Positions 1 through 5,468 of a DNA stretch of 5,468 nucleotides are shown piece after piece; position 1 is the stretch's first letter; the number at the start of each line of letters is the position of its first letter. The notes beneath the pieces were generated by a model. That model was not told the origin of the DNA. It saw only the letters and a list, made by a program, of their open reading frames with translations, and did no database searches. Origin of the DNA: an uncultured Spirochaetota bacterium (lineage in GTDB: Bacteria; Spirochaetota; UBA4802; UBA5368); assembly GCA_937864375.1 (NCBI GenBank), contig CALMJO010000554.1:1-5468 (forward strand), read 5' to 3'. The translations under genes and the position numbers were made by a program.

Positions 1-1149
1 GTTCCGGTACCGGAACCCCGTCCACACGTCGAGCGCCTTTGATTTTCGCGCCGTGCCCCCCAGGCGATCGATGTCCTTCCATAAGAAGTGATAGAGCGCG
101 GTGATCTGACGGTTCTTCATAACGAAGTCAATGCGCTCGCTGGTTCTGGTAAGAGGATTTGCCGGTATGGTGTTGTAGCGATAGTCAATCCTTCCGAACC
201 GGTACGTCTCGGACGAGTAACCGATCTCGATCCCGAACAGGCCCGCCGCCAGGTCCAGTATCGCCGAGGCGCGGCGGCTTATCGCAAAGTCGCCGGCGGC
301 ATCGCTTCCCGATTCGACGTTCCCGTGCCCCGTACCGAAGTCGGACTTGTACTGGAGGCGAAAGAACATGTTCGGCAGGGCCGCGTCGGCGCGCACGTAG
401 GCCATGTAGATGGGCGCCACATCGATGCTCATCCGTCCCCGTGCCTTTTCCGGGGCGCGCGAGACGGTGTTGTAGAAGTAGCCGTCCATACCCGCCGTAA
501 GCGTGAGTATGCGCGAGGACTCGTCGGTCTCCTGCCCCAGGGAGCGTTCCCTGCGTGCGCGGAACTCGTCGTCGGACGGGGTGCGCTCGATGGATGAGGG
601 ATCGTCCCTTCCCGCCAGGAGGCCTATCTGTCCGCGTATCATTTCGCCCCAGGCCGTATCGGCGAGCGGGTTCTTCGAAGACAGGACGGTGCGCGCGAAG
701 GTCTTTGTGTTGACATTGAAGGTGTAAAACTCGTAATCCCAGTCGCAGCCGTTTACCGGGACGCTCATTTTGATGAGGGTAAGCGCGTGAGTGCCCGCTT
801 CATCGAGGATTCGGAGGCCGTCGATCTTCGTGAGGTTGACCGATGTAGAGGATTGCAGGCGATTCTGCCTGGATGCCTGGTCGTACGCGTAGTAGCTGAC
901 AGTGCAGCGCTCCATCGCGGGTCGATACAGCCCGCGATCGGTCATGAGGGAGACCATGCTCTGTGTGTCGGTGTCGCTCAGGTTCGCCCGGCTCCCCACG
1001 GGAAGTCCCTGCCAGTAGATCCGGTCCGTGTAAAAGCTTGGTCTGGTTCGGGACCGATCGAGTACGTCTTCCAGGCTGTAGCACGAGACCAGGGAGGAGA
1101 TTAGTGCTGCGCATAACGCCGCGATCGTGGTGCATGATTTTGTTTTCAT
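1..1149 (-). CDS. Putative outer-membrane lipoprotein, unassigned family (3' end outside window)
   Basis: An uninterrupted frame reads 383 codons from the ATG at 1149-1147 to the window edge, so the C-terminus is missing. Residues 1-23 form a lipoprotein signal peptide: lysines at 2 and 4, a hydrophobic core, and a lipobox L20-V21-S22-C23, with C23 the predicted lipidated residue. The next residues are Y24 and S25, with no aspartate at +2. Under the enterobacterial rule this favours the outer membrane, although other phyla may sort differently. Residues 24-180 are mixed, with C82 and C135 as a possible disulfide pair. Residues 180-213 form a very polar, charged, linker-like stretch. Residues 214-383 are rich in aromatic and alternating hydrophobic residues, suggesting beta structure. 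I recognise no family and assign no function. An in-frame GTG at 1155-1153 is an alternative start, but neither start has a Shine-Dalgarno sequence. The gene is divergent from ispG. That it is real rests on the long stop-free frame plus a textbook lipobox at the right place. Confidence 0.85.
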   Translation of the reverse strand, partial: MKTKSCTTIAALCAALISSLVSCYSLEDVLDRSRTRPSFYTDRIYWQGLPVGSRANLSDTDTQSMVSLMTDRGLYRPAMERCTVSYYAYDQASRQNRLQSSTSVNLTKIDGLRILDEAGTHALTLIKMSVPVNGCDWDYEFYTFNVNTKTFARTVLSSKNPLADTAWGEMIRGQIGLLAGRDDPSSIERTPSDDEFRARRERSLGQETDESSRILTLTAGMDGYFYNTVSRAPEKARGRMSIDVAPIYMAYVRADAALPNMFFRLQYKSDFGTGHGNVESGSDAAGDFAISRRASAILDLAAGLFGIEIGYSSETYRFGRIDYRYNTIPANPLTRTSERIDFVMKNRQITALYHFLWKDIDRLGGTARKSKALDVWTGFRYRN

Positions 1150-1158
1150 GTGCACATG
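1147..1158. repeat. 12-bp perfect palindrome over the lipoprotein start codon
   Basis: CATGTGCACATG reads identically on both strands, and its left CAT is the lipoprotein ATG on the minus strand. It lies where a Shine-Dalgarno sequence would be expected. On the minus strand it also makes a mini-frame, ATG (1157-1155)-TGC-ACA-TGA (1148-1146), whose stop overlaps the lipoprotein start as ATGA. It could be an operator half-site pair or chance. The palindrome is certain and its function is unknown. Confidence 0.5.
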
Positions 1159-1261
1159 CGGGGATCGGTTGAGTAATTTTTCAAGCGTAAATTGAGGATG
1201 GGGATTCTGCCGCGCGAAAAATGATTGCCCTTTCCCCCCGGATGAGGCATGCTCGTGAGCC
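1150..1261. promoter_or_regulatory. Divergent intergenic region between lipoprotein gene and ispG
   Basis: This 112-bp spacer must hold the promoters of both divergent genes unless ispG is read from elsewhere. Bases 1169-1196 are noticeably A+T-richer than the flanks and contain TTGA (1169), TCAA (1181) and TTGA (1192). No convincing sigma-70 promoter is visible. The best plus-strand guess is TTGAGG (1192-1197) and AAAAAT (1217-1222), whose 19-nt spacing is too long. On the minus strand TTGAAA (1184-1179) has no good -10 box at 17 nt. No riboswitch or terminator was recognised. Confidence 0.4.
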
Positions 1262-2371
1262 ATGATCCTACCCGGAGCACATACGCGGCAGGTGAGGGCG
1301 GGGCGACTCGCGATAGGCGGGGGCGCTCCCGTGTCCATCCAGTCCATGACGAGCGTCCCCCTGGAGGACGTCCGCGCGACCGTGGGCCAGGTTCACAGGC
1401 TCGAGCAGGAGGGGGCCCAGCTCGTGCGCCTTGCGGTGCGCAACGAGGAGGCGGTGAGCTTCCTCCGCGAGGTGAGGCGCGAGGTACGCCTGCCCCTTTC
1501 GGCCGACATCCACTTCAACCATCGGATCGCCCTCGCCGCCATCGAGGCCGGAATCGACAAGATCCGGATCAACCCGGGGAACATTGGCGGCACGGAAAAG
1601 GTGAAGGAGGTGGTGCGCGCGGCGCGGGAGCGCGGCGTGCCCATACGGATTGGCGTGAACGGCGGATCGCTCGATACCGGGCGCTACCCCGAGCCCACGC
1701 CGGAAAACATGGTCGCCTCGGCGATGGACCACGTGCGCATCCTGGAGGACTGCGATTTTTTCGACATCGTGGTCTCGCTCAAGTCATCCGACGTGGGGAC
1801 GACGGTGACGGCCAACAGGCTCTTCGCGCGGTGCGCGCAGTATCCGCTCCATGTGGGGCTCACCGAGGCCGGGTACGGGCTGGCGTGCACCGTGCACAGC
1901 AGCGTAGCGATCGGAGCCCTTCTCCTCGAAGGGATCGGCGACACGGTGCGCGTGTCGATGACGGGGGACCCGGTCGAGGAGGTGCGCGTCGCGAAGCGCA
2001 TCCTCGAGGCGACGGGCCTTCGCGCGCCGCTCGTGAGGATGGTGGCGTGCCCTACCTGCGGGCGGACCGACCCCGGGCTGGACCTTCCCGCGCTCGCCGC
2101 GGACGTGGAGCGGGAGATCACGGCCAGGTTCGCCGAGCGGCTCCTTTCACAGGGGCGCACGCTCACGGTCGCGGTCATGGGCTGCGAGGTGAACGGCCCT
2201 GGCGAGGCGACGCACGCCGACACGGGCGTCGCGGGAGGGCGCGGGGGAAGCATGCTTCTATTCGCCCGCGGGAAGAAGCAGAGAAAAATACGGGCGGCGC
2301 ACGCGGTGGAGGAGCTCGCGGCCGCCGTCGAAGAGATACTTGCGGAGGAGAGCGATGCGGGAAAGCGGTAA
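1262..2371 (+). CDS. ispG: 4-hydroxy-3-methylbut-2-en-1-yl diphosphate synthase (IspG/GcpE)
   Basis: This cytosolic [4Fe-4S] enzyme of the MEP pathway reduces 2-C-methyl-D-erythritol 2,4-cyclodiphosphate to HMBPP. The 369-residue product is close to the short bacterial form (E. coli, about 372) and lacks the central insert of plant and chlamydial enzymes. Family motifs appear in order: GAPVSIQSMT (21-30), ADIHF (81-85), RINPGNIG (102-109) and GVNGGSLD (131-138) in the TIM barrel. The C-terminal cluster domain follows, with C263-P-T-C266 and C308 as ligands and VNGPGE (310-315) holding the catalytic-site glutamate E315. The CxxC to third-Cys distance is 45 residues, against 35 in E. coli, because of extra residues around 269-272 and 292-299. 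An in-frame TGA at 1256-1258 means the ATG at 1262 is the first available start; it includes the N-terminal segment aligning with E. coli. Its Shine-Dalgarno is poor (GATGAGG at 1241, 14 nt away). A GTG at 1292 would be too short. It is the first gene of the plus-strand cluster. Confidence 0.96.
   Translation: MILPGAHTRQVRAGRLAIGGGAPVSIQSMTSVPLEDVRATVGQVHRLEQEGAQLVRLAVRNEEAVSFLREVRREVRLPLSADIHFNHRIALAAIEAGIDKIRINPGNIGGTEKVKEVVRAARERGVPIRIGVNGGSLDTGRYPEPTPENMVASAMDHVRILEDCDFFDIVVSLKSSDVGTTVTANRLFARCAQYPLHVGLTEAGYGLACTVHSSVAIGALLLEGIGDTVRVSMTGDPVEEVRVAKRILEATGLRAPLVRMVACPTCGRTDPGLDLPALAADVEREITARFAERLLSQGRTLTVAVMGCEVNGPGEATHADTGVAGGRGGSMLLFARGKKQRKIRAAHAVEELAAAVEEILAEESDAGKR
2344..2350 (+). promoter_or_regulatory. 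Ribosome binding site that fixes the glycosidase start
   Basis: GGAGGAG lies 4 nt before the ATG at 2355, with the GGAGG core 6 nt away, all inside the last codons of ispG. This optimal placement favours 2355 over the in-frame TTG at 2340, which lies upstream of the site and would add five residues (MRRRA) before the ATG-encoded methionine. It also implies that the glycosidase is loaded by ribosomes finishing ispG. Confidence 0.8.
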
Positions 2372-3647
2372 AGACTCGAAGGTGGGCCGGGAATTCATTT
2401 TCCCGAAGGGTTTTCTTTGGGCGAGCGCGAGCTCGGCGTTCCAGGTCGAGGGCGGGTGCACGAGCCACGATTTTTACGACTGGGCCGTCCAGGGGCGCAT
2501 CAAGGACGGGACGAACCCGGTGGACGCGGTCCATTTCTGGAAGTACTACCGGCAGGACATTGCGCTCATGAAAAAACTGAGCCACTCCGCGGCGCGCATC
2601 GGGCTCGAATGGGCGCGCATAGAGCCGGAGGCGGGCTCATTCGATGAGAAGGCGCTCGCGCACTACCGCGCCATACTCCTCGAGATGAAAAAATCGGGAA
2701 TTCGCCCCATGGTCTCCATCCACCATTTCTCCAACCCCATGTGGTTTGTCCGCACGGGCGGCTGGGCGGGCAGCGACGCGGTGCGCCGCTTCGCCTTTTA
2801 CACGGAGCGCGTCGTGAAGGCTTTAGGGGACCTTGTGCACGTGTGGATCACCATAAACGAGCCCGCGGTGTACGCCGTGGCGGCATACCTCTTTGGCGAG
2901 TTTCCCCCCGGGAAAAAAAGCTTCAGGCAGATGTTCCGCGTCCAGAACGCGATGGCAGACGCGCACGTTGCGGCCTATGGCATCATCCACGGCATTCACG
3001 GGCAGAAGAAGTGGGCCGCGCCCCTGGTGGGCGTCGCAAAGCACCTGCGCACCTTTGACCCGTTCAATGAGAAAAACCCGCTCGACCGGTTTGGCGCCGG
3101 GCTTGCCGACAGGTATTTCAATAATTACTTCCTAGAGCGCGTTATGCGCAACAAGAGCACGCTCGACATCTTTGGCATCAATTACTATTCCGGGGACCTC
3201 GTGAAATTCCCGCTCGCGATGAAGGGACGCGAAGCGCTTCCCAAGAACAAGCTGGGCTGGGACATCTACCCCGAGGGATACTACCGCGTGCTCATGCGGT
3301 ACTGGAATCTCTACGGGCTGCCCATCTACGTGACCGAAAACGGCACGTGCGACGATCATGACGAGCTGCGCCCGCGCTACATCCTTGACCACGTGGCCGC
3401 GATGCATCGGGCGGTTTCGGACGGCGCGCATGTGGCGGGCTACTATCACTGGTCCACGATGGACAACTTTGAGCTCGTGGACGGGCTGATGTCGCGGTTC
3501 GGGCTCATCCACGTGGACCACGGGCACCCGGAGAAGAAGCGCACCATCAAAAAAAGCGGGGAGCTTTACCGCGAGATTTCGAAGGCGAACGGTATAACGC
3601 AAAAGATCGTGAAGAAGTATGTCCCGGACTGGTCTCCAGGAGTTTGA
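2355..3647 (+). CDS. Glycoside hydrolase family 1 (beta-glycosidase-like)
   Basis: A 430-residue (beta/alpha)8 protein with the family-1 hallmarks. The N-terminal signature FLWASASSAFQVEGG is at about 20-34, with substrate-contacting Q30. The acid/base motif TINEP has N168 and E169, and the nucleophile motif YVTENG has E328. The C-terminal glycone site runs W366 ... DNFE(373)-L374, followed by RFGLIHVD. Both glutamates of the retaining mechanism are present, so hydrolysis or transglycosylation of a beta-glycoside is expected; the substrate cannot be read. Two subsite residues differ from classical beta-glucosidases: the usual His-Trp is H124-F125, and the Trp after the glycone glutamate is L374. 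It keeps E373, so it is not a typical 6-phospho-beta-glucosidase. No signal peptide is seen, which suggests a cytosolic enzyme acting on imported or internal glycosides or glycolipids. It overlaps ispG by 17 nt and the next gene by 29 nt, so it sits in a coupled transcription unit. Confidence 0.93.
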   Translation: MRESGKDSKVGREFIFPKGFLWASASSAFQVEGGCTSHDFYDWAVQGRIKDGTNPVDAVHFWKYYRQDIALMKKLSHSAARIGLEWARIEPEAGSFDEKALAHYRAILLEMKKSGIRPMVSIHHFSNPMWFVRTGGWAGSDAVRRFAFYTERVVKALGDLVHVWITINEPAVYAVAAYLFGEFPPGKKSFRQMFRVQNAMADAHVAAYGIIHGIHGQKKWAAPLVGVAKHLRTFDPFNEKNPLDRFGAGLADRYFNNYFLERVMRNKSTLDIFGINYYSGDLVKFPLAMKGREALPKNKLGWDIYPEGYYRVLMRYWNLYGLPIYVTENGTCDDHDELRPRYILDHVAAMHRAVSDGAHVAGYYHWSTMDNFELVDGLMSRFGLIHVDHGHPEKKRTIKKSGELYREISKANGITQKIVKKYVPDWSPGV

Positions 3648-4449
3648 GCGCAGCGGGCGTGAGTTCGACGGGATTCCCGCGGGCGAATACTCGATAGGGC
3701 TTGATCCCCATGAGGCCGCCCATGCAGCCGCGGCATGGGCCGGCCTGGCAAAGGCGGAGTTTTTTCACAACGCGACGCCTATGCACAAAGTCCGCGTGGG
3801 GCCGACGGGCATCGCGCGCAGGCCCGTTACTGCCGCTGAATTTGGCGCGTTCGTCGATGGGACCGGCTTTGTCACCCAGGCCGAGCGCGAGGGATGGGCA
3901 TGGACCTGGGATGAAGGCTGGGTGAAAAGGGATAAGCTTTCCTGGCGCGCGCCATTCGGGAATGATCTCGATGTGCGCTGCAGGTCGAACGCGCATCGCC
4001 TTCCCGCGCTCCAGCTCTCGTGGAATGACGCCGACGCGTACTGCGCCTGGCGTGCGGTGCGGGAGGGCGTGGCGGTCCGGCTTCCCGGCGAGGCCGAGTT
4101 CGAGGCATGGATGGGATTGAGCGGTGTCCCCTCGATGACGGAGATAGTGCCGCGGGAAGTTGCGTGGCCGCCCACGGTGGAAGAATTTCTTGACTTGCTC
4201 ATGGGCGCTTCCGACGGACCGTACGGGAATCGGAACCAAGGACTCATCTGGGAATGGACCGCGGACTGGTTTGACGCTTACCCCGGCGGCCCCGGCAACC
4301 GCGAGTTTGGGACGACGTACAGGGTGCTTCGCGGAGGATCGGCCATGAGCCACGCCGTGCAGCGGGGACGCGAATACAGGTTCAGGCGATGCCCCACGGC
4401 GCGAAGTCCTTTCTACGGATTCAGGGTTGCCGTGGAGTTCCTGGAATGA
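3619..4449 (+). CDS. SUMF1/FGE-sulfatase-fold protein lacking the catalytic cysteines
   Basis: This 276-residue protein matches the SUMF1 (formylglycine-generating-enzyme, C-type-lectin-like) fold from end to end. It shows IPAGEYSIG (19-27), RPVTAAEFGAFV (68-79), SWNDADAYCAW (134-144), LPGEAEFEAW (155-164), WEW (211-213), RGGS near 239-242 and YGFRVA near the end. True aerobic FGEs bind copper with a Cys pair in a GGSxMCH...C motif. Here the first position is S244 (MSH), and the only later Cys is C258, so sulfatase-activating activity is unlikely. The segment between 166 and 210 also lacks the usual YPWG stretch. The DinB half with the metal histidines of EgtB is absent. Role unknown: possibly a non-catalytic ligand-binding or partner protein, or a different enzyme of the EgtB/PvdO superfamily. 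No signal peptide is visible. A TGA at 3610-3612 leaves the ATG at 3619 as the first start; its Shine-Dalgarno is weak (GAAGAAG one base away), so translation probably depends on coupling from the glycosidase, which it overlaps by 29 nt. Confidence 0.85.
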   Translation: MSRTGLQEFERSGREFDGIPAGEYSIGLDPHEAAHAAAAWAGLAKAEFFHNATPMHKVRVGPTGIARRPVTAAEFGAFVDGTGFVTQAEREGWAWTWDEGWVKRDKLSWRAPFGNDLDVRCRSNAHRLPALQLSWNDADAYCAWRAVREGVAVRLPGEAEFEAWMGLSGVPSMTEIVPREVAWPPTVEEFLDLLMGASDGPYGNRNQGLIWEWTADWFDAYPGGPGNREFGTTYRVLRGGSAMSHAVQRGREYRFRRCPTARSPFYGFRVAVEFLE

Positions 4450-4452
4450 GGA

Positions 4453-4472
4453 GCCTGCGCACGGGGACAGGC
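4453..4472 (+). terminator. Weak hairpin after the SUMF1-like gene, possible partial terminator
   Basis: GCCTG (4453-4457) can pair with CAGGC (4468-4472) across a 10-nt loop, four bases after the stop codon, and is followed only by ATTTAG. The stem is five base pairs with no real U-tract, so this is at best a weak attenuator or an mRNA end. The rest of the 82-bp gap (4450-4531) shows no convincing promoter: TAACAT at 4499-4504 resembles a -10 box but has no -35 partner at the proper distance. Confidence 0.2.
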
Positions 4473-4520
4473 ATTTAGTACAGCAGGTCGAACCGACGTA
4501 ACATATTTCGTCTAACGGTA

Positions 4521-4528
4521 AAGGAGGG
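4521..4528 (+). promoter_or_regulatory. Strong ribosome binding site for the SDR-family gene
   Basis: AAGGAGGG lies just before the ATG at 4532, with 3 nt between its last G and the start and 5 nt from the GGAGG core. It is the longest Shine-Dalgarno match in the window. It suggests that this gene is translated independently, unlike the overlapped genes before it. Confidence 0.85.
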
Positions 4529-4531
4529 AGT

Positions 4532-5449
4532 ATGCCGGGAAGAGTGGTCATCACGGGGGGGGCTGGCTTTATAGGAAATGCGCTCAGCTATGACCTCGCG
4601 TCGGGCGGGTACGAGGTCATTCTCCTCTCGAGAGATCCTGGCGCAAACTGGCCCTCGGTACGAGGCGTGCGCGTGGCGAAATGGGACGGATACACCTCGG
4701 CCGGATGGCTTGAATTCGCCGAGGGGGCGGAAGCGATCGTGAATCTGGCCGGCGAAAACATCGGCACCGGCTACTGGACCCCGGACAAGAAGCGCAGGGT
4801 GCTCGAGAGCCGTCTTCGCTCAGGCGCCGCGGTGAGCGATGCCGTCACGAAGGCGAAGAGGAAACCGAAGCTGGTGGTCCAGGCGTCGGCAATCGGATAC
4901 TACGGGAGCGCTGGGGACCGGGTCCTGGATGAACGTGCCGAAAACGGGGAGGGCTTCCTCGCGGAGGTGTGCAGGCAGTGGGAGGCCTCGACGGAAGCCG
5001 TCGAGAAAAAGGACGTGCGGCGCGTGATCATCCGGACGGGCGCCGTCCTGGGACATGGAGGCATGCTTTCGTCCCTTATCCTTCCCTTTCGGTATTACAT
5101 GGGCGCTATTCCCGGGGACGGAAGGCAATGGATTTCCTGGATTCACATCCATGACGAGGTGCGCGCGATTCGTTTTCTGATCGAGAACAAGAAGGCATCC
5201 GGGGTCTTCCACCTGGTGTCGCCATGGCCCGTGAGGGCCATGGAATTTTATAAGTCGATGGCGCGCAGCATCCGCCGTCCGGTCATGTTTCGCGCACCGG
5301 CGTTCGCGCTACGTCTCCTCCTGGGACAGATGGCGAACGAGCTTGCCCTCTCCAGCCAGAGGGCCGTGCCGGGACGACTCGAGGAACTCAAGTTCAGGTT
5401 CGAGTTCACCGACCTGGGTGCGGCACTGGAGGACCTGCTTGCGAGATGA
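4532..5449 (+). CDS. TIGR01777/SDR39U1-type NAD(P)-dependent epimerase-like protein (YfcH family)
   Basis: This 305-residue protein has the typical length and motif order of the TIGR01777 family of atypical short-chain dehydrogenases. The Rossmann motif TGGAGFIG spans 8-15. It is followed by NLAGENI (71-77), SAIGYYGS (119-126), GFLAEVCRQWE (141-151) and GRQWISWIHIHD (197-208). A C-terminal DUF1731 segment (about 250-303) contains FALRLLLGQMANEL. As in the rest of the family, the extended-SDR YxxxK pair is not canonical: after Y123 the +4 residue is A127. The fold and nucleotide binding are secure. The substrate is unknown for most of the family, and epimerase is a legacy label; bacterial members are often called YfcH. 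It is probably cytosolic. It follows the SUMF1-like gene by 82 bp in the same direction and has its own strong ribosome binding site. An eight-G run at 4555-4562 encodes part of the Rossmann motif. Confidence 0.93.
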   Translation: MPGRVVITGGAGFIGNALSYDLASGGYEVILLSRDPGANWPSVRGVRVAKWDGYTSAGWLEFAEGAEAIVNLAGENIGTGYWTPDKKRRVLESRLRSGAAVSDAVTKAKRKPKLVVQASAIGYYGSAGDRVLDERAENGEGFLAEVCRQWEASTEAVEKKDVRRVIIRTGAVLGHGGMLSSLILPFRYYMGAIPGDGRQWISWIHIHDEVRAIRFLIENKKASGVFHLVSPWPVRAMEFYKSMARSIRRPVMFRAPAFALRLLLGQMANELALSSQRAVPGRLEELKFRFEFTDLGAALEDLLAR

Positions 5450-5468
5450 TGCGCGCGTGGGAAGTGGC
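5446..5468 (+). CDS. Possible start of the next gene (only the first codons visible)
   Basis: ATG ATG at 5446-5451 opens a frame reading M-M-R-A-W-E-V to the window edge. It overlaps the preceding stop codon (TGA 5447-5449) as ATGA, the classic arrangement for translational coupling. GGAGGA at 5428-5433 is 12 nt from the first ATG, longer than ideal. Seven codons cannot identify a product, and this may be chance. Confidence 0.35.

Noticed and set aside
88..1172. Several plus-strand frames of 69-169 codons opposite the lipoprotein gene
   Set aside because: The minus strand is open throughout with a proper lipobox at its start. The plus-strand frames are short, overlap one another and are rich in Arg, Gly and Val as antisense shadows are.
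1249..2571. A 440-codon plus-strand frame, arginine- and glycine-rich, across ispG and the start of the glycosidase
   Set aside because: It is in a different frame from ispG, and the overlapping ispG frame carries all family motifs. The composition is typical of a shadow frame in high-G+C DNA, and its product resembles nothing.
3709..3723. HEAAH (residues 31-35 of the SUMF1-like protein), resembling a zinc-metalloprotease HExxH motif
   Set aside because: It sits in the alanine-rich helical insert after the IPAGEYSIG strand, a loop that is often helical in SUMF1 relatives, and no protease fold or clear third zinc ligand is present.
4333..4443. C-terminal SUMF1 segment as a diversity-generating-retroelement variable region
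   Set aside because: DGR target proteins share this fold and end in a similar RGGS...GFR segment. However, there is no reverse transcriptase, no template repeat and no adenine-derived codon pattern in the window, so the resemblance is explained by the fold alone.
4487..4497. Small inverted repeat GTCG-AAC-CGAC in the gap before the SDR-family gene
   Set aside because: The arms are only four bases with a three-base loop, common by chance in this composition.
4476..4507. A sigma-70 promoter upstream of the SDR-family gene
   Set aside because: TAACAT and CATATT are -10-like, but no -35 hexamer occurs at 16-18 nt, so I do not annotate it.
3547..4554. A 335-codon minus-strand frame opposite the SUMF1-like gene
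   Set aside because: It lies opposite three well-supported plus-strand genes, has no recognisable motif, and spans gene ends and the intergenic gap.

Overview
This window appears to come from a high-G+C diderm bacterium. It uses the methylerythritol phosphate (MEP) isoprenoid pathway (a complete ispG) and encodes a lipoprotein with a type II (lipobox) signal peptide. A spirochaete or a similar environmental lineage is possible, but nothing here fixes the taxonomy. There are no RNA genes, CRISPR arrays, insertion sequences or phage genes.

Layout. (1) The left fifth (1-1149) is one minus-strand gene, a 383-residue N-terminal part of an unassigned lipoprotein that runs off the left edge without a stop. 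(2) A 112-bp divergent spacer (1150-1261) separates it from a plus-strand cluster. It carries a 12-bp perfect palindrome over the lipoprotein start codon and a small A+T-rich stretch. (3) The plus-strand cluster starts with ispG (1262-2371). Next come a family-1 glycoside hydrolase (2355-3647, overlapping ispG by 17 nt) and a SUMF1/formylglycine-generating-enzyme-fold protein (3619-4449, overlapping the hydrolase by 29 nt). (4) After an 82-bp gap with a weak hairpin and a strong ribosome binding site comes a TIGR01777/SDR39U1-type NAD(P)-dependent epimerase-like protein (4532-5449). (5) Its stop codon overlaps an ATG that may begin another gene cut off by the right edge.

How the genes may work together. 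ispG, the hydrolase and the SUMF1-like gene overlap, so they are very probably co-transcribed and translationally coupled. Their functions do not form an obvious pathway. IspG is a core iron-sulfur enzyme of isoprenoid synthesis, and the hydrolase and SUMF1-like protein look like accessory cytosolic proteins. The hydrolase keeps both catalytic glutamates but has altered glycone-site residues. The SUMF1-like protein lacks the copper-binding cysteine pair of true formylglycine-generating enzymes, so it should not be annotated as a sulfatase activator.

Overall this is mostly ordinary chromosomal sequence. The items most worth a second look are the unassigned lipoprotein, the cysteine-less SUMF1 protein coupled to an atypical glycosidase, and the start-site architecture of the lipoprotein gene. 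I see no clear sign of a new multi-gene system.
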